Positions 16,609 through 25,591 of a DNA stretch of 64,000 bases are shown here, piece by piece (position 1 is the first letter of the stretch; each line of letters starts with the position of its first letter). Source of the stretch: Ascidiaceihabitans sp. (GTDB lineage: Bacteria; Pseudomonadota; Alphaproteobacteria; Rhodobacterales; Rhodobacteraceae); contig JAPKAB010000002.1 in the NCBI GenBank assembly GCA_028825475.1, positions 169,689-233,688 on the forward strand, written 5' to 3'. The notes under the pieces were generated by a model, which was given only the letters and a program-made list of their open reading frames with translations, was not told the DNA's origin and did not search any database. The position numbers and the translations under genes are program-made.

Positions 16609-18316
16609 CGGTTGCGACTTTCAGCGGCTCTGCATCTTCTTCAAGCAGTACAGCATCCAATCCAACTTCCAATTTACGACGCATACGATCTGGGTCAGCT
16701 TCACCATCGACCTCAGTTGAATCCACAAACGACAAGGCGCGGCTCCACTGAAACTCTGCTTCGCGTTTGCGGCCCACGGCCCAATACACATCTCCTAGAT
16801 GATCGTTCACGACGGGATCGACGGCCATTAGTTCAACGGCCCTTTCCATATGTGCGACGGCTTCACCATAGCGACCCAAACGGTATAAAACCCAACCGAG
16901 TGAATCCACGATAAACCCGCTGTCTGGGCGCGCCGCCACAGCGCGTTCTATCATATCAAGAGCCTCAGCCAAATTGATCTGCTTCTCGACCATCGAGTAG
17001 CCAAGATAGTTTAGAACTTGAGAGTGTTCAGGGTTCAACTCCAATGCTGCCCGGAAATCGGCTTCGGCCTGTTCCCAGTTGTCCAAACGCTCATGCGCAA
17101 TTGCGCGTGCATAGTGGATGAACCAACGCCCCCGTGACCCCTTAGGGACCAGTTCAAGCGCCCTATCATAGGATGCCACAGCATCCTCAAACTCGTCTTG
17201 GTTGCGCAACGCATCCCCAAGTGTAGAATGAACAATAGCCATATCCGGAAAACGGCGTGCAAGTTGCACCAAAACTTCGATCGCGGCGTCAGCTTTACCG
17301 GAACTGCGCAAGGCCGCAGCGCGTCCTAACTCAGCGGCATGTGATGCGGTGTCAGTTCTTGGAACCTTTTTATAGGCATCGATTGCCAGATCAAATTGAC
17401 CAAGATCTTCCAGCAATTCGGCGCTTAACAGCAATGCATCGATGTGGTCGGGGCGCAATAAATAGGCCAAGCGTGCATATAGTAAGGTATAATCAGCATC
17501 CGCTTCGCCGCGTAGAGCCCCCGCAAGGGAATAAAACACTTCGGCAATACCGTCGCTTGCTGATGTCGCATGCGTGAATGGAACCATCGTACCCGCTTCG
17601 AGCGCTTCCAGTAGTGCATCCAGCTCTGGGTCAGTTGCATCCCCGAACGCTAGGCGCAGCGATTGCACCGCATCAGCGTTACGATCAAGTTGTGATAACA
17701 CTTCGGCACGCGCCATTGCCCCACGGCGTGTAGCAGATGCGCCATCTGCATTACTGCTAGAGAATAGATTATTAGCCCCCTCAAAGTCACCAACAACCGC
17801 GAATGCCATTGCCTTGTGGTAGGTAGCAAAACCGGACATTCCTGGTTGTTCAGCAACAACGTCAAACTCTTCAAAAGCAGCCGCAGCTTTGCCCTGCCCT
17901 AATTTGGCCCATGCTGAAACCAACGTATCGACCAAAGGCCCAATGCCTCCATTGTCGCCCGTGCGGGCAATAACTCCGTCAAAGTCTTCACGCATGACCA
18001 AATCAGCAATCAAAACCATACTTGCTGTCTGGCTACGCAATTCCAGCTGCTCAATTGCTTTTGCAATCGGAACAGCCTGTTTAATCTTCCCCAGCGCCAA
18101 AAGCGATGAAACAGCACCCTCCATCAGTTCTGGATTGGCACTGTCACGTGCAAGCGATTTGACAAAGTAGGTTGATGCATTTTTGAAATCGTTCTGCGAT
18201 GCCGCCTGACGCCCAGCCAGATAGGCCCCGGAAACACTTTGCGCTAAAGCCTGAGGTGCCCCTACGCTGACAGAAAAAGTCATCGCCACAGCAGTAGACA
18301 TCAAAAATCGGATCAC
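16601..18316 (-). CDS. Exported tetratricopeptide-repeat protein
   Basis: A 571-aa protein with a signal peptide cleaved near residue 25 (AQALAQS-like, here PQALAQS) and tandem TPR helices over almost the whole length. The clearest repeats are around residues 390-520 (LNPEHSQVLNYLGYSMVEK, followed by DSGFIVDSLGWVLYRLGRYGEAV). It is probably a periplasmic scaffold. The start is a GTG at 18316 with a GAGG site 7 bases upstream; an in-frame ATG lies five codons later. It overlaps ispE by 8 bases, an operon pairing I consider conserved in Rhodobacterales. Its partner is unknown. Confidence 0.82.
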   Translation of the reverse strand: MIRFLMSTAVAMTFSVSVGAPQALAQSVSGAYLAGRQAASQNDFKNASTYFVKSLARDSANPELMEGAVSSLLALGKIKQAVPIAKAIEQLELRSQTASMVLIADLVMREDFDGVIARTGDNGGIGPLVDTLVSAWAKLGQGKAAAAFEEFDVVAEQPGMSGFATYHKAMAFAVVGDFEGANNLFSSSNADGASATRRGAMARAEVLSQLDRNADAVQSLRLAFGDATDPELDALLEALEAGTMVPFTHATSASDGIAEVFYSLAGALRGEADADYTLLYARLAYLLRPDHIDALLLSAELLEDLGQFDLAIDAYKKVPRTDTASHAAELGRAAALRSSGKADAAIEVLVQLARRFPDMAIVHSTLGDALRNQDEFEDAVASYDRALELVPKGSRGRWFIHYARAIAHERLDNWEQAEADFRAALELNPEHSQVLNYLGYSMVEKQINLAEALDMIERAVAARPDSGFIVDSLGWVLYRLGRYGEAVAHMERAVELMAVDPVVNDHLGDVYWAVGRKREAEFQWSRALSFVDSTEVDGEADPDRMRRKLEVGLDAVLLEEDAEPLKVATDD

Positions 18317-18423
18317 AGTGTCGCCTCATGTTTGGTTGTGTCCAAAGCTAGCACGTCAGCAAAAAGGTGCAATGGCTGGGGACCCTTACAGGTCACATTC
18401 GGCACACAGACGCGTGATCTAAA

Positions 18424-18453
18424 ATTCAAAAAGGCGGACCTTTGCCCGCCTTT
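18424..18453 (-). terminator. Rho-independent terminator of the ETF-QO gene
   Basis: On the minus strand AAAGGCGG pairs with CCGCCTTT across an 8-base loop and is followed by TTTTTGAATTTT. It begins about 25 bases after the ETF-QO stop. Confidence 0.85.
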
Positions 18454-18477
18454 ACGTTTCTTCAGTTATTTAACCGC

Positions 18478-20127
18478 TTACATGTTTGGATAGTTCGGCC
18501 CATCACCGCCTTGCGGTGTCGTCCAGTTGATGTTCTGGCTTGGGTCTTTGATATCGCATGTTTTGCAGTGCACACAGTTTTGGAAATTGATAACAAACTT
18601 GGTGTCTTTGCCCGCTTCCTCAACAAATTCATACACACCCGCAGGGCAATAACGGGCCGATGGCCCCGCGTATTTTTCAAGGTTCACACCGACCGGAACA
18701 CTTGGATCCATCAAATGCAAGTGAGCCGGTTGGGACTCCTCATGGTTGGTGAATGAGTATGCAACGTTTGTGAGGCGATCAAACGACAATTTGCCGTCCG
18801 GCTTTGGATAATCAATAGGCTTATGCTTACTGGCATGTTCAGTGCTGTCAGCATCGTTTTTGCCGTGCTTGAGCGTACCCAGAAGCGAAAAACCCAAGGT
18901 ATTGCACCACATATCAAAGCCGCCAACGACCAAAGATGTCATCAAACCAAATTTGGACCAAAGAGGCTTAACGTTGCGCACTTTTTTCAGGTCTTTGCCA
19001 ATCGCACCCTCACGAACGTCAACCTCATAGGCGGTTAGTTCGTCACCAGAGCGATCCGCTTTGATTGCAGCCATTGCCGCTTCTGCAGCAGCTTTGCCTG
19101 ACAACATCGCATTATGATTACCCTTAATGCGCGGCACGTTGACCATACCGACAGAACAACCAAGCAAAGCAACGCCTGGCGCAACCATCTTAGGCATGGA
19201 TTGATATCCACCTTCAGAAATCGCGCGCGCACCGTAAGCGACGCGTTTGCCGCCTTCCAAAAGGTCCTTCATCATAGGATGATGTTTGAAACGCTGGAAC
19301 TCCATGTATGGGAACATGTGCGGATTTTTGTAGTTCAGGTGCACAACAAAACCGACGTACACTTGGTTATTCTCAAGGTGATAAACGAACGAACCACCAC
19401 CAGCGTTAGAGTTTAGCGGCCAGCCCATCGTGTGGGTAACGGTGCCCTCTTTGTGCTTTGCTGGATCAATCTCCCAAATCTCTTTCATGCCAAGGCCGAA
19501 TTTTTGCGGCTCATGACCATCAGATAAATTATATTTCGCAATGACTTCTTTGGACAATGATCCGCGCACGCCCTCGGAAAGGAACACGTATTTGCCGTGT
19601 AGTTCCATACCGACTTCGGTGTTTTCACCGATAGACCCATCAGCTTCCAGACCGAAAACACCAGCGACTACGCCTTTTACTTCACCGTTGTCGCCGTAAA
19701 CCAATTCGGAACACGCCATACCTGGGAAAATTTCGACACCCAGTTCTTCAGCTTGTTCTGCCATCCAACGACAAACATTGCCCATAGAGACGATATAGTT
19801 GTGGTGGTTGTTCATCAACGGTGGCATCGGCGCGTTCGGGATGCGCAACTGGCCTGCCTCGCCAAGCATGTAAAAGTTGTCTTCTTTTACGGGCGTGTTC
19901 AAAGGCGCGCCTTTGGCTTTCCAGTCAGGGATCAATGCATCCAGTCCACATGGGTCTAGCACAGCCCCAGAAAGGATATGCGCCCCGACTTCAGAGCCCT
20001 TTTCCAACACCACAACGTTGCAATCGGCATCCAGCTGTTTCAAGCGAATGGCGGCCGATAAACCAGCGGGTCCAGCACCAACGATGACAACGTCATATTC
20101 CATTGTTTCGCGTTCAATTTGAGCCAT
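18478..20127 (-). CDS. Electron transfer flavoprotein-ubiquinone oxidoreductase
   Basis: A 549-aa membrane-associated flavoprotein passing electrons from ETF to ubiquinone, linking acyl-CoA and amino-acid dehydrogenases to respiration. The FAD loop is VIVGAGPAGLSAAIRL near residue 14. The C-terminus holds a 4Fe-4S site in NFQNCVHCKTCDIKDPSQNINW-type sequence (Cys-x2-Cys-x2-Cys spacing visible). The amphipathic ubiquinone-binding region lies between. An AAGGA ribosome site precedes the ATG. The gene has its own terminator and a 365-base upstream region shared with divergent greA. It fits functionally with the acyl-CoA dehydrogenase near 31 kb. Confidence 0.96.
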   Translation of the reverse strand: MAQIERETMEYDVVIVGAGPAGLSAAIRLKQLDADCNVVVLEKGSEVGAHILSGAVLDPCGLDALIPDWKAKGAPLNTPVKEDNFYMLGEAGQLRIPNAPMPPLMNNHHNYIVSMGNVCRWMAEQAEELGVEIFPGMACSELVYGDNGEVKGVVAGVFGLEADGSIGENTEVGMELHGKYVFLSEGVRGSLSKEVIAKYNLSDGHEPQKFGLGMKEIWEIDPAKHKEGTVTHTMGWPLNSNAGGGSFVYHLENNQVYVGFVVHLNYKNPHMFPYMEFQRFKHHPMMKDLLEGGKRVAYGARAISEGGYQSMPKMVAPGVALLGCSVGMVNVPRIKGNHNAMLSGKAAAEAAMAAIKADRSGDELTAYEVDVREGAIGKDLKKVRNVKPLWSKFGLMTSLVVGGFDMWCNTLGFSLLGTLKHGKNDADSTEHASKHKPIDYPKPDGKLSFDRLTNVAYSFTNHEESQPAHLHLMDPSVPVGVNLEKYAGPSARYCPAGVYEFVEEAGKDTKFVINFQNCVHCKTCDIKDPSQNINWTTPQGGDGPNYPNM

Positions 20128-20191
20128 TCTGTGGGTCCTTTTTCATAGGTGTCGACCTTGAAGGTTCGACCGAAATATTCTTTCACATTTG

Positions 20192-20299
20192 CTACCCCAG
20201 CAGGCAGATCAATGCAATCTCGACACAACGTAAATCAAATGCGGTTTCGTTGCATGCCTTAGAACCGTCCAACCACTGGCTCAGTGCGTCAAATTTCAC
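20192..20299 (-). CDS. Possible 35-residue leader protein upstream of ETF-QO
   Basis: On the minus strand a GTG at 20299 opens 35 codons reading MKFDALSQWLDGSK, then a Cys-rich hydrophobic tail ending ALICLLG, and stops at TAG. A five-codon ATG frame starts 7 bases upstream (20306) behind a consensus GGAGG and stops inside this frame. Either a leader peptide or a small gene is possible. I do not recognise a family, and the spacing of GGAGG fits the five-codon frame better than this one. Confidence 0.25.
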   Translation of the reverse strand: MKFDALSQWLDGSKACNETAFDLRCVEIALICLLG

Positions 20300-20450
20300 T
20301 TTCCATTACCTAACCTCCGGTTCTTGCCCACAACCAGAGCTGTTACAAACGGGCGCACGCGATGCAACACAACAGCTAAGAACAGCTCAACATGTTTAGA
20401 ACACTTGCATTTACATGCCCCTTTGGGTCATTTGGAACTTAACCTTTAAC

Positions 20451-20473
20451 AGCGGCCCATTTGGGCCGCTTTT
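20451..20473 (+). terminator. Terminator-like hairpin in the greA leader
   Basis: AGCGGCCC pairs with GGGCCGCT over a 4-base loop (20451-20470), followed by TTTT then C. It lies 18 bases before the greA ATG. The nearest upstream + strand gene ends at 15796, so the hairpin belongs to the greA transcript rather than to another gene. Confidence 0.7.
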
Positions 20474-20491
20474 CACAGTTGGACCAATGTT

Positions 20492-20962
20492 ATGGAAAAG
20501 ATCCCAATGACCCGCAAAGGGCACACTGATTTGGAAGTAGAGCTAAAACACCTAAAAACGGTCGAGCGCCCTACCATCATCAGAGCCATTGCAGATGCAC
20601 GTGAACACGGCGATTTGTCCGAGAACGCAGAGTATCACTCAGCTAAAGAAAAACAGTCCTTCATCGAGGGACGTGTGAAAGAGCTAGAGGGCGTTATTTC
20701 ATTGGCAGATGTCATCGATCCTGCAAAAATGTCAGGTACGATCAAGTTTGGCGCAAAAGTCACTTTGGTAGACGAAGACACTGATGAGGAAAAAACCTAT
20801 CAGATCGTTGGCGAATATGAGGCCAGCATTGAAAAAGGTCTTCTTAACATCAAGTCTCCGATTGCCCGCGCCCTCATTGGCAAAGACGAAGGAGACAGTG
20901 TTGAAGTGCGCACACCCGGTGGTGTGAAATCGTACGAAGTTCTGTCCATCGTTTTCGCCTGA
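20492..20962 (+). CDS. greA: Transcription elongation factor GreA
   Basis: A 156-aa cleavage factor that rescues backtracked RNA polymerase. The N-terminal coiled coil (residues 10-75) carries the GreA signature [24 protein letters not shown] with the two acidic tip residues. The C-terminal FKBP-like domain follows. The ATG at 20492 ([11 protein letters not shown]) agrees with relatives. A terminator-like hairpin sits 18 bases upstream, in the position where E. coli greA makes the truncated GraL RNA. It is followed after 12 bases by a membrane-protein gene, which may be cotranscribed. Confidence 0.95.
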   Translation: MEKIPMTRKGHTDLEVELKHLKTVERPTIIRAIADAREHGDLSENAEYHSAKEKQSFIEGRVKELEGVISLADVIDPAKMSGTIKFGAKVTLVDEDTDEEKTYQIVGEYEASIEKGLLNIKSPIARALIGKDEGDSVEVRTPGGVKSYEVLSIVFA

Positions 20963-20974
20963 TAGGATCAAAAA

Positions 20975-21994
20975 ATGTCCAATCAGACCTCAAAATCTCG
21001 CCCTACCCCCTTGGGTATCTACGACCGCCCCGTCCACAGCGGAATTAGCGGGATAGAGACCATCGCGATCATTCTAAGTGTGATTTGGTTGATTGGAGCC
21101 GCAATTTTTTTCCTAACTTTGCCAGATGATTCAAACCCGACTGTTGATGGTGGTGGATTGCGTTTTCTGATGACAATGTTGGCTATTTTCATGCCTGTGG
21201 CAATGATATGGGTTGCAGCCACAGCTGCACGTGCCAGCCGCGTTATGCGCGAAGAAAGCCAACGCTTGCAGGCTGCAATTGATGCCATTCGTCAAGCCTA
21301 CATCGCCCAATCTCAAGGTCGTGACCTGTCTAGTGAGCCATCAGTTAGCCGCAAGCTTGATGAAATCGCCGCAGCTGCTCGCAAAACCGAAACAACGTTG
21401 GCAACGTTCACTACGCGCCGCGAAAATGTTAACGAACCAAACCGCGCTGCAGCCCGCGTTGAGACTGAGGTTGATGATCAACCTGCCCTCGCATTGGGAA
21501 CAACGGCAGAAGACATCACTCCGCCATTGGCAACGGAAGACTTTATTCGGGCAATGAATTTCCCAGAAACAGCGGAAGACGAAGTTGGCTTTGCCGCATT
21601 GCGCCGCGCCCTTAAGGATCGCGAAGCAAGCCAACTGATCCAAGCGGCTCAAGACGTTTTGACCCTGCTAAGCCAAGACGGCATTTATATGGATGACCTT
21701 CGCCCTGATCGTGCGCGCCCAGAAATCTGGCGTCAGTTCGCGGGCGGAACACGTGGTCGCCCTGTTGCTGTTCTTGGTGGCGTTCGGGATCGCTCTTCAT
21801 TGGTTTTGACTTCGGGTCGTATGAAACAAGACCCGATTTTTCGCGATGCAGCGCACCACTTTTTACGCCGATTTGATAAGGTATTTGCTGAATTTGAACC
21901 GCGCGCTAATGACAGCGAAATCTCTGCGCTTTCAGACACACGCACGGCACGTGCATTTATGTTGTTAGGTCGTGTCGCTGGTACGTTTGACTAA
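20975..21994 (+). CDS. Conserved hypothetical membrane protein (339 aa) downstream of greA
   Basis: Two membrane helices are predicted near residues 26-48 and 62-85. They are followed by a helical segment (about 85-150, ESQRLQAAIDAIRQAY onward) and a soluble C-terminal domain from about 190, with EDEVGFAALRRALKDREAS and DAAHHFLRRFDKVF. Such proteins are common in the Roseobacter group, but I do not recognise a characterised family. It starts 12 bases after greA, with an AGGA site, and its stop overlaps the stop of the convergent gene by 4 bases. No catalytic motif is visible. Confidence 0.75.
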   Translation: MSNQTSKSRPTPLGIYDRPVHSGISGIETIAIILSVIWLIGAAIFFLTLPDDSNPTVDGGGLRFLMTMLAIFMPVAMIWVAATAARASRVMREESQRLQAAIDAIRQAYIAQSQGRDLSSEPSVSRKLDEIAAAARKTETTLATFTTRRENVNEPNRAAARVETEVDDQPALALGTTAEDITPPLATEDFIRAMNFPETAEDEVGFAALRRALKDREASQLIQAAQDVLTLLSQDGIYMDDLRPDRARPEIWRQFAGGTRGRPVAVLGGVRDRSSLVLTSGRMKQDPIFRDAAHHFLRRFDKVFAEFEPRANDSEISALSDTRTARAFMLLGRVAGTFD

Positions 21995-22512
21995 ATCTTG
22001 TCAGTGCATTCAGCATCGATCACCGCTAGGTTCTTCGCGTTAAAAACCGCTGAATAGCTGTGTTCATCAATTGTTAGTGTCACGACAGTGCCTTGCATTT
22101 CAGACCCCGACACCCTGATTTGTCCCAAGTCAGATGCTGTCAAGCGATCATCCACATCAATGGTAAAGCTAATTGATGCGCCTGCTTCCAACCCGCCCAG
22201 TGGCATACGCAAACCTTCGGCACCATCCGCGACGTCCAGATTTGCAGCTGTACTTTGGAAGGGTTGGTACACTTCGACGCCAGAGCCACCACTTTGCGTA
22301 TCAAAAATCAGCTTCCCAGCGGATGGGCGTAAATCAAATTGAACATCCGCCTGAACAATCCCACGTTCTGATCCATTGGTCAGCACAAACCGATCAACTG
22401 GAGCACCCTCTAAAAATTGGACATCCAAGCTCACGTCGCAATTAGGCTCACCAGCAAAGACCGCAATTGGGCTGGCTAAGATGAATGTACAAAGCGTCAG
22501 GACATTTTTCAT
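21991..22512 (-). CDS. Exported protein resembling 'aggregation factor core' proteins
   Basis: A 173-aa product from the ATG at 22512, with a signal peptide ending near residue 20 (AVFAG). The segments FLEGAPVDRF, GSGVEVYQPF and SFTIDVDDRL match small beta-rich exported proteins annotated as aggregation factor core in Rhodobacteraceae. I recall this family only from annotation style and have no function to offer. Two cysteines (one just after the signal peptide, one near the C-terminus) could form a disulfide. An upstream in-frame start would add nine residues before the signal peptide and is less likely. It is convergent with the greA-linked membrane protein. Confidence 0.7.
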   Translation of the reverse strand: MKNVLTLCTFILASPIAVFAGEPNCDVSLDVQFLEGAPVDRFVLTNGSERGIVQADVQFDLRPSAGKLIFDTQSGGSGVEVYQPFQSTAANLDVADGAEGLRMPLGGLEAGASISFTIDVDDRLTASDLGQIRVSGSEMQGTVVTLTIDEHSYSAVFNAKNLAVIDAECTDKI

Positions 22513-22554
22513 GGCCGCCTCCAATTGGTTGCTCAACATGTAGACGTGATTAGT

Positions 22555-22598
22555 AAAAAAGCAACCGGCGATAGGGTTTCACCCGCCAGCCAACTTGC
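22555..22598 (-). terminator. Rho-independent terminator of the amidinotransferase gene
   Basis: On the minus strand GCAA pairs with TTGC, and GGCGGGT pairs with ACCC plus CGCC (bulged), followed by six T residues. It lies about 20 bases after the amidinotransferase stop. Confidence 0.75.
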
Positions 22599-22619
22599 TA
22601 GCGGATGAAATCAATTCTC

Positions 22620-23759
22620 TTAGGATGGCATGTTTGGGAAGTAATCTTCGCAATCACCTTCGCGGTACACATCCGCGGTACAGCAGTGCAAACCGCCACC
22701 AAAGGCATATGCATCGCGCAATTCGACTTCGATCACGTTCATGCCTAACTTATCCATTTGCTCGGCCTGATAGACCTCAGATTTCTCAACGCAAACCGTT
22801 TTCGGATCTAGTACTAAGACGTTCATAGACAACCATGTTGATGAATAGCAAAGCGCTGGTGGGGCGTTGTGCGCAGGCTGGGCTGCGTCCACAATTTCCC
22901 AACCGTTGTCATTGTACATCTTACGCTGCTCTTCTGGCAGGCGGCGCTGCGGGTTGTTCAGGATCAAACCAGGGCGCAAAGGCGTAAAGGTCGCATCGAT
23001 ATGGATTGGATACGGATCACCAGGGAAGTTCACAGTGTGAACGCGGTGATCAGGGAAGTGACGGCGCAACCATTCGATCCCTTTAAGGTTCGTGGTAAAC
23101 CCATGCTGCACGACCAAATCACGGCCAAAACGCAAAACGTCAGCCGCATCAAATAATGGTTCTTCTTCGGTGGTCACAAAGAACTTTTCTTCAGCCCACT
23201 TCAGACGCTGCCTGTCACCAATTTTGTCACTAAGGTAATCGGGGTGATAATCTTCGTTCGTCAGGCGCGGCTTTGGCGCGGCTTCGTGACGGAATTTTGG
23301 GTCGTCTTCAAAATACTGCTTTAGCAATGGACGATAGTTTAGGTATTCGAACCAACGGCAACGATAAGACATTGTCGCTTCCAGCATTTCAGAACCAACA
23401 GTCAACAATACATCACGCGGCGGCATGCAGCCAAACTGGCTTTCGGTGTGAAAGTCAGGTGTCGTTACACTTTGGGAATGATCGATGCTGTTTGGGCGAT
23501 CAACGCGTACGCCGCGCTTGCTCAACATGTCAGCAAAGTTGTCGAGCAACTCATTCGCACGATCGATGGTTTCTTGTGGGCGGCGGCCCCATTGGCCACG
23601 CATGTCACTGTCTTCGGGAACCTTCGCGTCTAACGCTGGTTCTTCCGGTGGGATGTGGCAATCGTCAGCGCGGCCTACGATCACGTGGTGTAATGGATCC
23701 CATTCGTTCCAACTGTTAACGACGGTTTTTTTGGCGGGGTTTTGCGATGTATCTGTCAT
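22620..23759 (-). CDS. Arginine:glycine/inosamine-type amidinotransferase
   Basis: A 379-aa enzyme (ATG at 23759; a TTG seven codons upstream is possible) of the AGAT family. It transfers the amidino group of arginine to an amine, such as glycine giving guanidinoacetate. The three catalytic blocks align with human AGAT: the Asp block LFDAADVLRFGRD (about residues 202-214), the His block HIDATFTPLRPGLILNNP (His253) and the Cys block GGLHCCTADVYREG (Cys359). The linker LKGIEWLRRHF also matches. The acceptor cannot be told from sequence. It stands alone and has its own terminator. No guanidinoacetate methyltransferase or streptomycin-type gene lies nearby. Confidence 0.87.
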   Translation of the reverse strand: MTDTSQNPAKKTVVNSWNEWDPLHHVIVGRADDCHIPPEEPALDAKVPEDSDMRGQWGRRPQETIDRANELLDNFADMLSKRGVRVDRPNSIDHSQSVTTPDFHTESQFGCMPPRDVLLTVGSEMLEATMSYRCRWFEYLNYRPLLKQYFEDDPKFRHEAAPKPRLTNEDYHPDYLSDKIGDRQRLKWAEEKFFVTTEEEPLFDAADVLRFGRDLVVQHGFTTNLKGIEWLRRHFPDHRVHTVNFPGDPYPIHIDATFTPLRPGLILNNPQRRLPEEQRKMYNDNGWEIVDAAQPAHNAPPALCYSSTWLSMNVLVLDPKTVCVEKSEVYQAEQMDKLGMNVIEVELRDAYAFGGGLHCCTADVYREGDCEDYFPNMPS

Positions 23760-23834
23760 CCAAACTTCGTAGACAGACAACTGCGATCAAGCAAGGCTGC
23801 AAACGACCCTCTGGCGGCTTAAAAGCGACCCGTA

Positions 23835-25097
23835 TTACAGGCCAAAGCTTCCAAATGGAACGTAACGCACAAGGTCGCCTTTGTTGATTGTCTGCGCATC
23901 CTCAGCCAATTCGACAAAGCCATCAGCCCAACTTAAGCCACTAATGCGACCTGAGCCCTCAGATCCAAACACTTCGACCTGTCCATCGCACATTCGTGCC
24001 CGCAAATATTCGCGCCGCCCAGCTTTTTTCGATTTTGTGAAGTTTGCGGGCACATCATAGCCAACAGGGGCCACCCATCCTGCGCCAGCCAATTGAGCCA
24101 TTGCTGGGCTGGCGAATACCAAAGTACACACCATCGCCGCCACAGGGTTACCAGGCAAACCAAATACGGGTGTATTGTTCCAAAGACCCAAGGCCAATGG
24201 ACGCCCTGGTTTAATCGCGATCCGCCACATCTGCATCGCGCCAGCCTCTGTCATCAACGACGAAACATGATCCTCATCCCCAGCTGATGCACCCCCACTG
24301 GTGATAACAACGTCAGCATTGCTGGTTGCATCGTCCAAAACACAACTTAAGGCGGCACGATCGTCGGCGCAGCGTCCCATATCCACAGGCACGTGGCCCA
24401 TGGCCGCAATCATAGATAACAACATCGGACGGTTCGCATCATAAATCTGATCTTGTTTAGCTGATTGACCCGCTTCAACCAGCTCATCACCTGTTGAAAC
24501 AACAGCCACGCGCAAAGGCACACGCACATTAACTTGATTTGCTCCAGTCGCGGCTAATATCGCCATATCTGCAGCAGTCACACGACGACCCGCCGTTAGG
24601 ATAACATCACCTTTACGAACATCTTCACCGGCGCGGCGGGTATTGGCACCCGTTTTAATTGGGCCGTTGAAAGCAATCTGACCATCAGCAATCGTCACAT
24701 CTTCTTGAAGAACCACAGTATCCACACCAGTTGGCAATGCCGCACCCGTTAGAATACGAACGGCCCGCCCTTCTGGAACAACAGTGGCCAATCGCGGGCC
24801 CGCAGCAGCGCGTTCATCCAATAGCACCAAGACATGTGGACCCTCTGGACGGCCTCCGGCAAACCCATATCCATCCACAGCAGTGTTAGGCAAAGGTGGG
24901 TTAGCACGCGGCGCAACCACGTCATCTGCCAAGACCCGCCCCATTGCCCGAGATACAGGAACAGTTTCGCGCCCCGTTACAGGCGTCAGGCGTTCACGCA
25001 GCAGCGCCAATGCTTCATCAACGGGTGTCCAATGCACGCCAGCAGGCAATGCAAAACAGTCGTTACGCAGTGGTGGGGGCGTGATTGGACCGCTCAA
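23835..25097 (-). CDS. moeA: Molybdopterin molybdotransferase
   Basis: A 420-aa MoeA that inserts molybdate into adenylylated molybdopterin. It shows PLPNTAVDGYGF early, the central VVSTGDELVE motif, TSGGASAGDEDHV (binding site) and FGLPGNPVAAMV. The proposed start is TTG at 25097, overlapping the mobB stop as TTGA. The resulting N-terminus (TPPPLRNDCFALPAGVHW) fits MoeA proteins of this group. It is the last gene of fdhD-mobA-mobB-moeA. The domain order and length are normal for the family. Confidence 0.93.
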   Translation of the reverse strand: MSGPITPPPLRNDCFALPAGVHWTPVDEALALLRERLTPVTGRETVPVSRAMGRVLADDVVAPRANPPLPNTAVDGYGFAGGRPEGPHVLVLLDERAAAGPRLATVVPEGRAVRILTGAALPTGVDTVVLQEDVTIADGQIAFNGPIKTGANTRRAGEDVRKGDVILTAGRRVTAADMAILAATGANQVNVRVPLRVAVVSTGDELVEAGQSAKQDQIYDANRPMLLSMIAAMGHVPVDMGRCADDRAALSCVLDDATSNADVVITSGGASAGDEDHVSSLMTEAGAMQMWRIAIKPGRPLALGLWNNTPVFGLPGNPVAAMVCTLVFASPAMAQLAGAGWVAPVGYDVPANFTKSKKAGRREYLRARMCDGQVEVFGSEGSGRISGLSWADGFVELAEDAQTINKGDLVRYVPFGSFGL

Positions 25098-25591
25098 TTG
25101 ATCAGCCCCACTTCACTCAGAATAAAGTCGGCAACCGCGACAGTGTCGTCCAGATCAAAGACAGGACGATCAAGTGGCATCGGTGTGTCAGATGCTACAG
25201 CGCGAATGGTCGGATCATCCGTCGCGATCAAAGGGTTGTTCGTTTCAGCGCGAAACGCTTCGATCTTTGAATGCGCGTCGCGTTTATACCCTTCGATCAG
25301 AACCAAGTCGACGGGGGCCAATTTGCCCAACAACTCGCTCAGTGTCGGTTCATCATCGCCACGCATCTCGTGCATCAATGCAAACCGGTTGCGCGAGGCT
25401 AACAAAACTTCACGGGCACCGGCGATGCGGTGGCGATAGCTGTCCTTGCCCTCGTGATCCACATCAAAGGTATGGTGGGCATGTTTAACAGTGGAAACGC
25501 TGAAACCGCGTCCAGAGATTTCTGTGACCAGCCGTTCCATCAATCCTGTTTTGCCCGCATTCTTCCAACCGACCACGCCATAAACTCTCAT
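25094..25591 (-). CDS. mobB: Molybdopterin-guanine dinucleotide biosynthesis protein B
   Basis: A 165-aa P-loop GTP-binding protein with GWKNAGKTGLMERL at residues 7-20 and VDLVLIEGYKRDAHSKIE in the MobB signature position. It assists MobA in building MGD or in delivering the cofactor. The start overlaps the mobA stop by 4 bases (ATGA), and the end overlaps the moeA TTG. It is part of the fdhD-mobA-mobB-moeA unit. Confidence 0.93.
   Translation of the reverse strand: MRVYGVVGWKNAGKTGLMERLVTEISGRGFSVSTVKHAHHTFDVDHEGKDSYRHRIAGAREVLLASRNRFALMHEMRGDDEPTLSELLGKLAPVDLVLIEGYKRDAHSKIEAFRAETNNPLIATDDPTIRAVASDTPMPLDRPVFDLDDTVAVADFILSEVGLIN

Larger units (their letters stand above)
20128..20491. other. 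Intergenic region between ETF-QO and greA
   Basis: This 364-base divergent spacer holds a near-palindrome (20151-20170, GTCGA and TCGAC ends) close to the ETF-QO start. It has a strong GGAGG ribosome-site-like sequence on the minus strand (near 20315) before a five-codon frame and an overlapping 35-codon frame. A terminator hairpin lies in the greA leader (20451-20473). No longer gene is credible here. Confidence 0.6.

Noticed and set aside
20103..20399. A 98-codon + strand frame between ETF-QO and greA.
   Set aside because: No ribosome site, no family resemblance, and it overlaps the ETF-QO start and leader; composition looks random.
20392..20442. A 16-codon + strand frame ending just before the greA leader terminator, like an attenuator leader peptide.
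   Set aside because: No credible ribosome site and no run of regulatory codons; kept only as a remote possibility.
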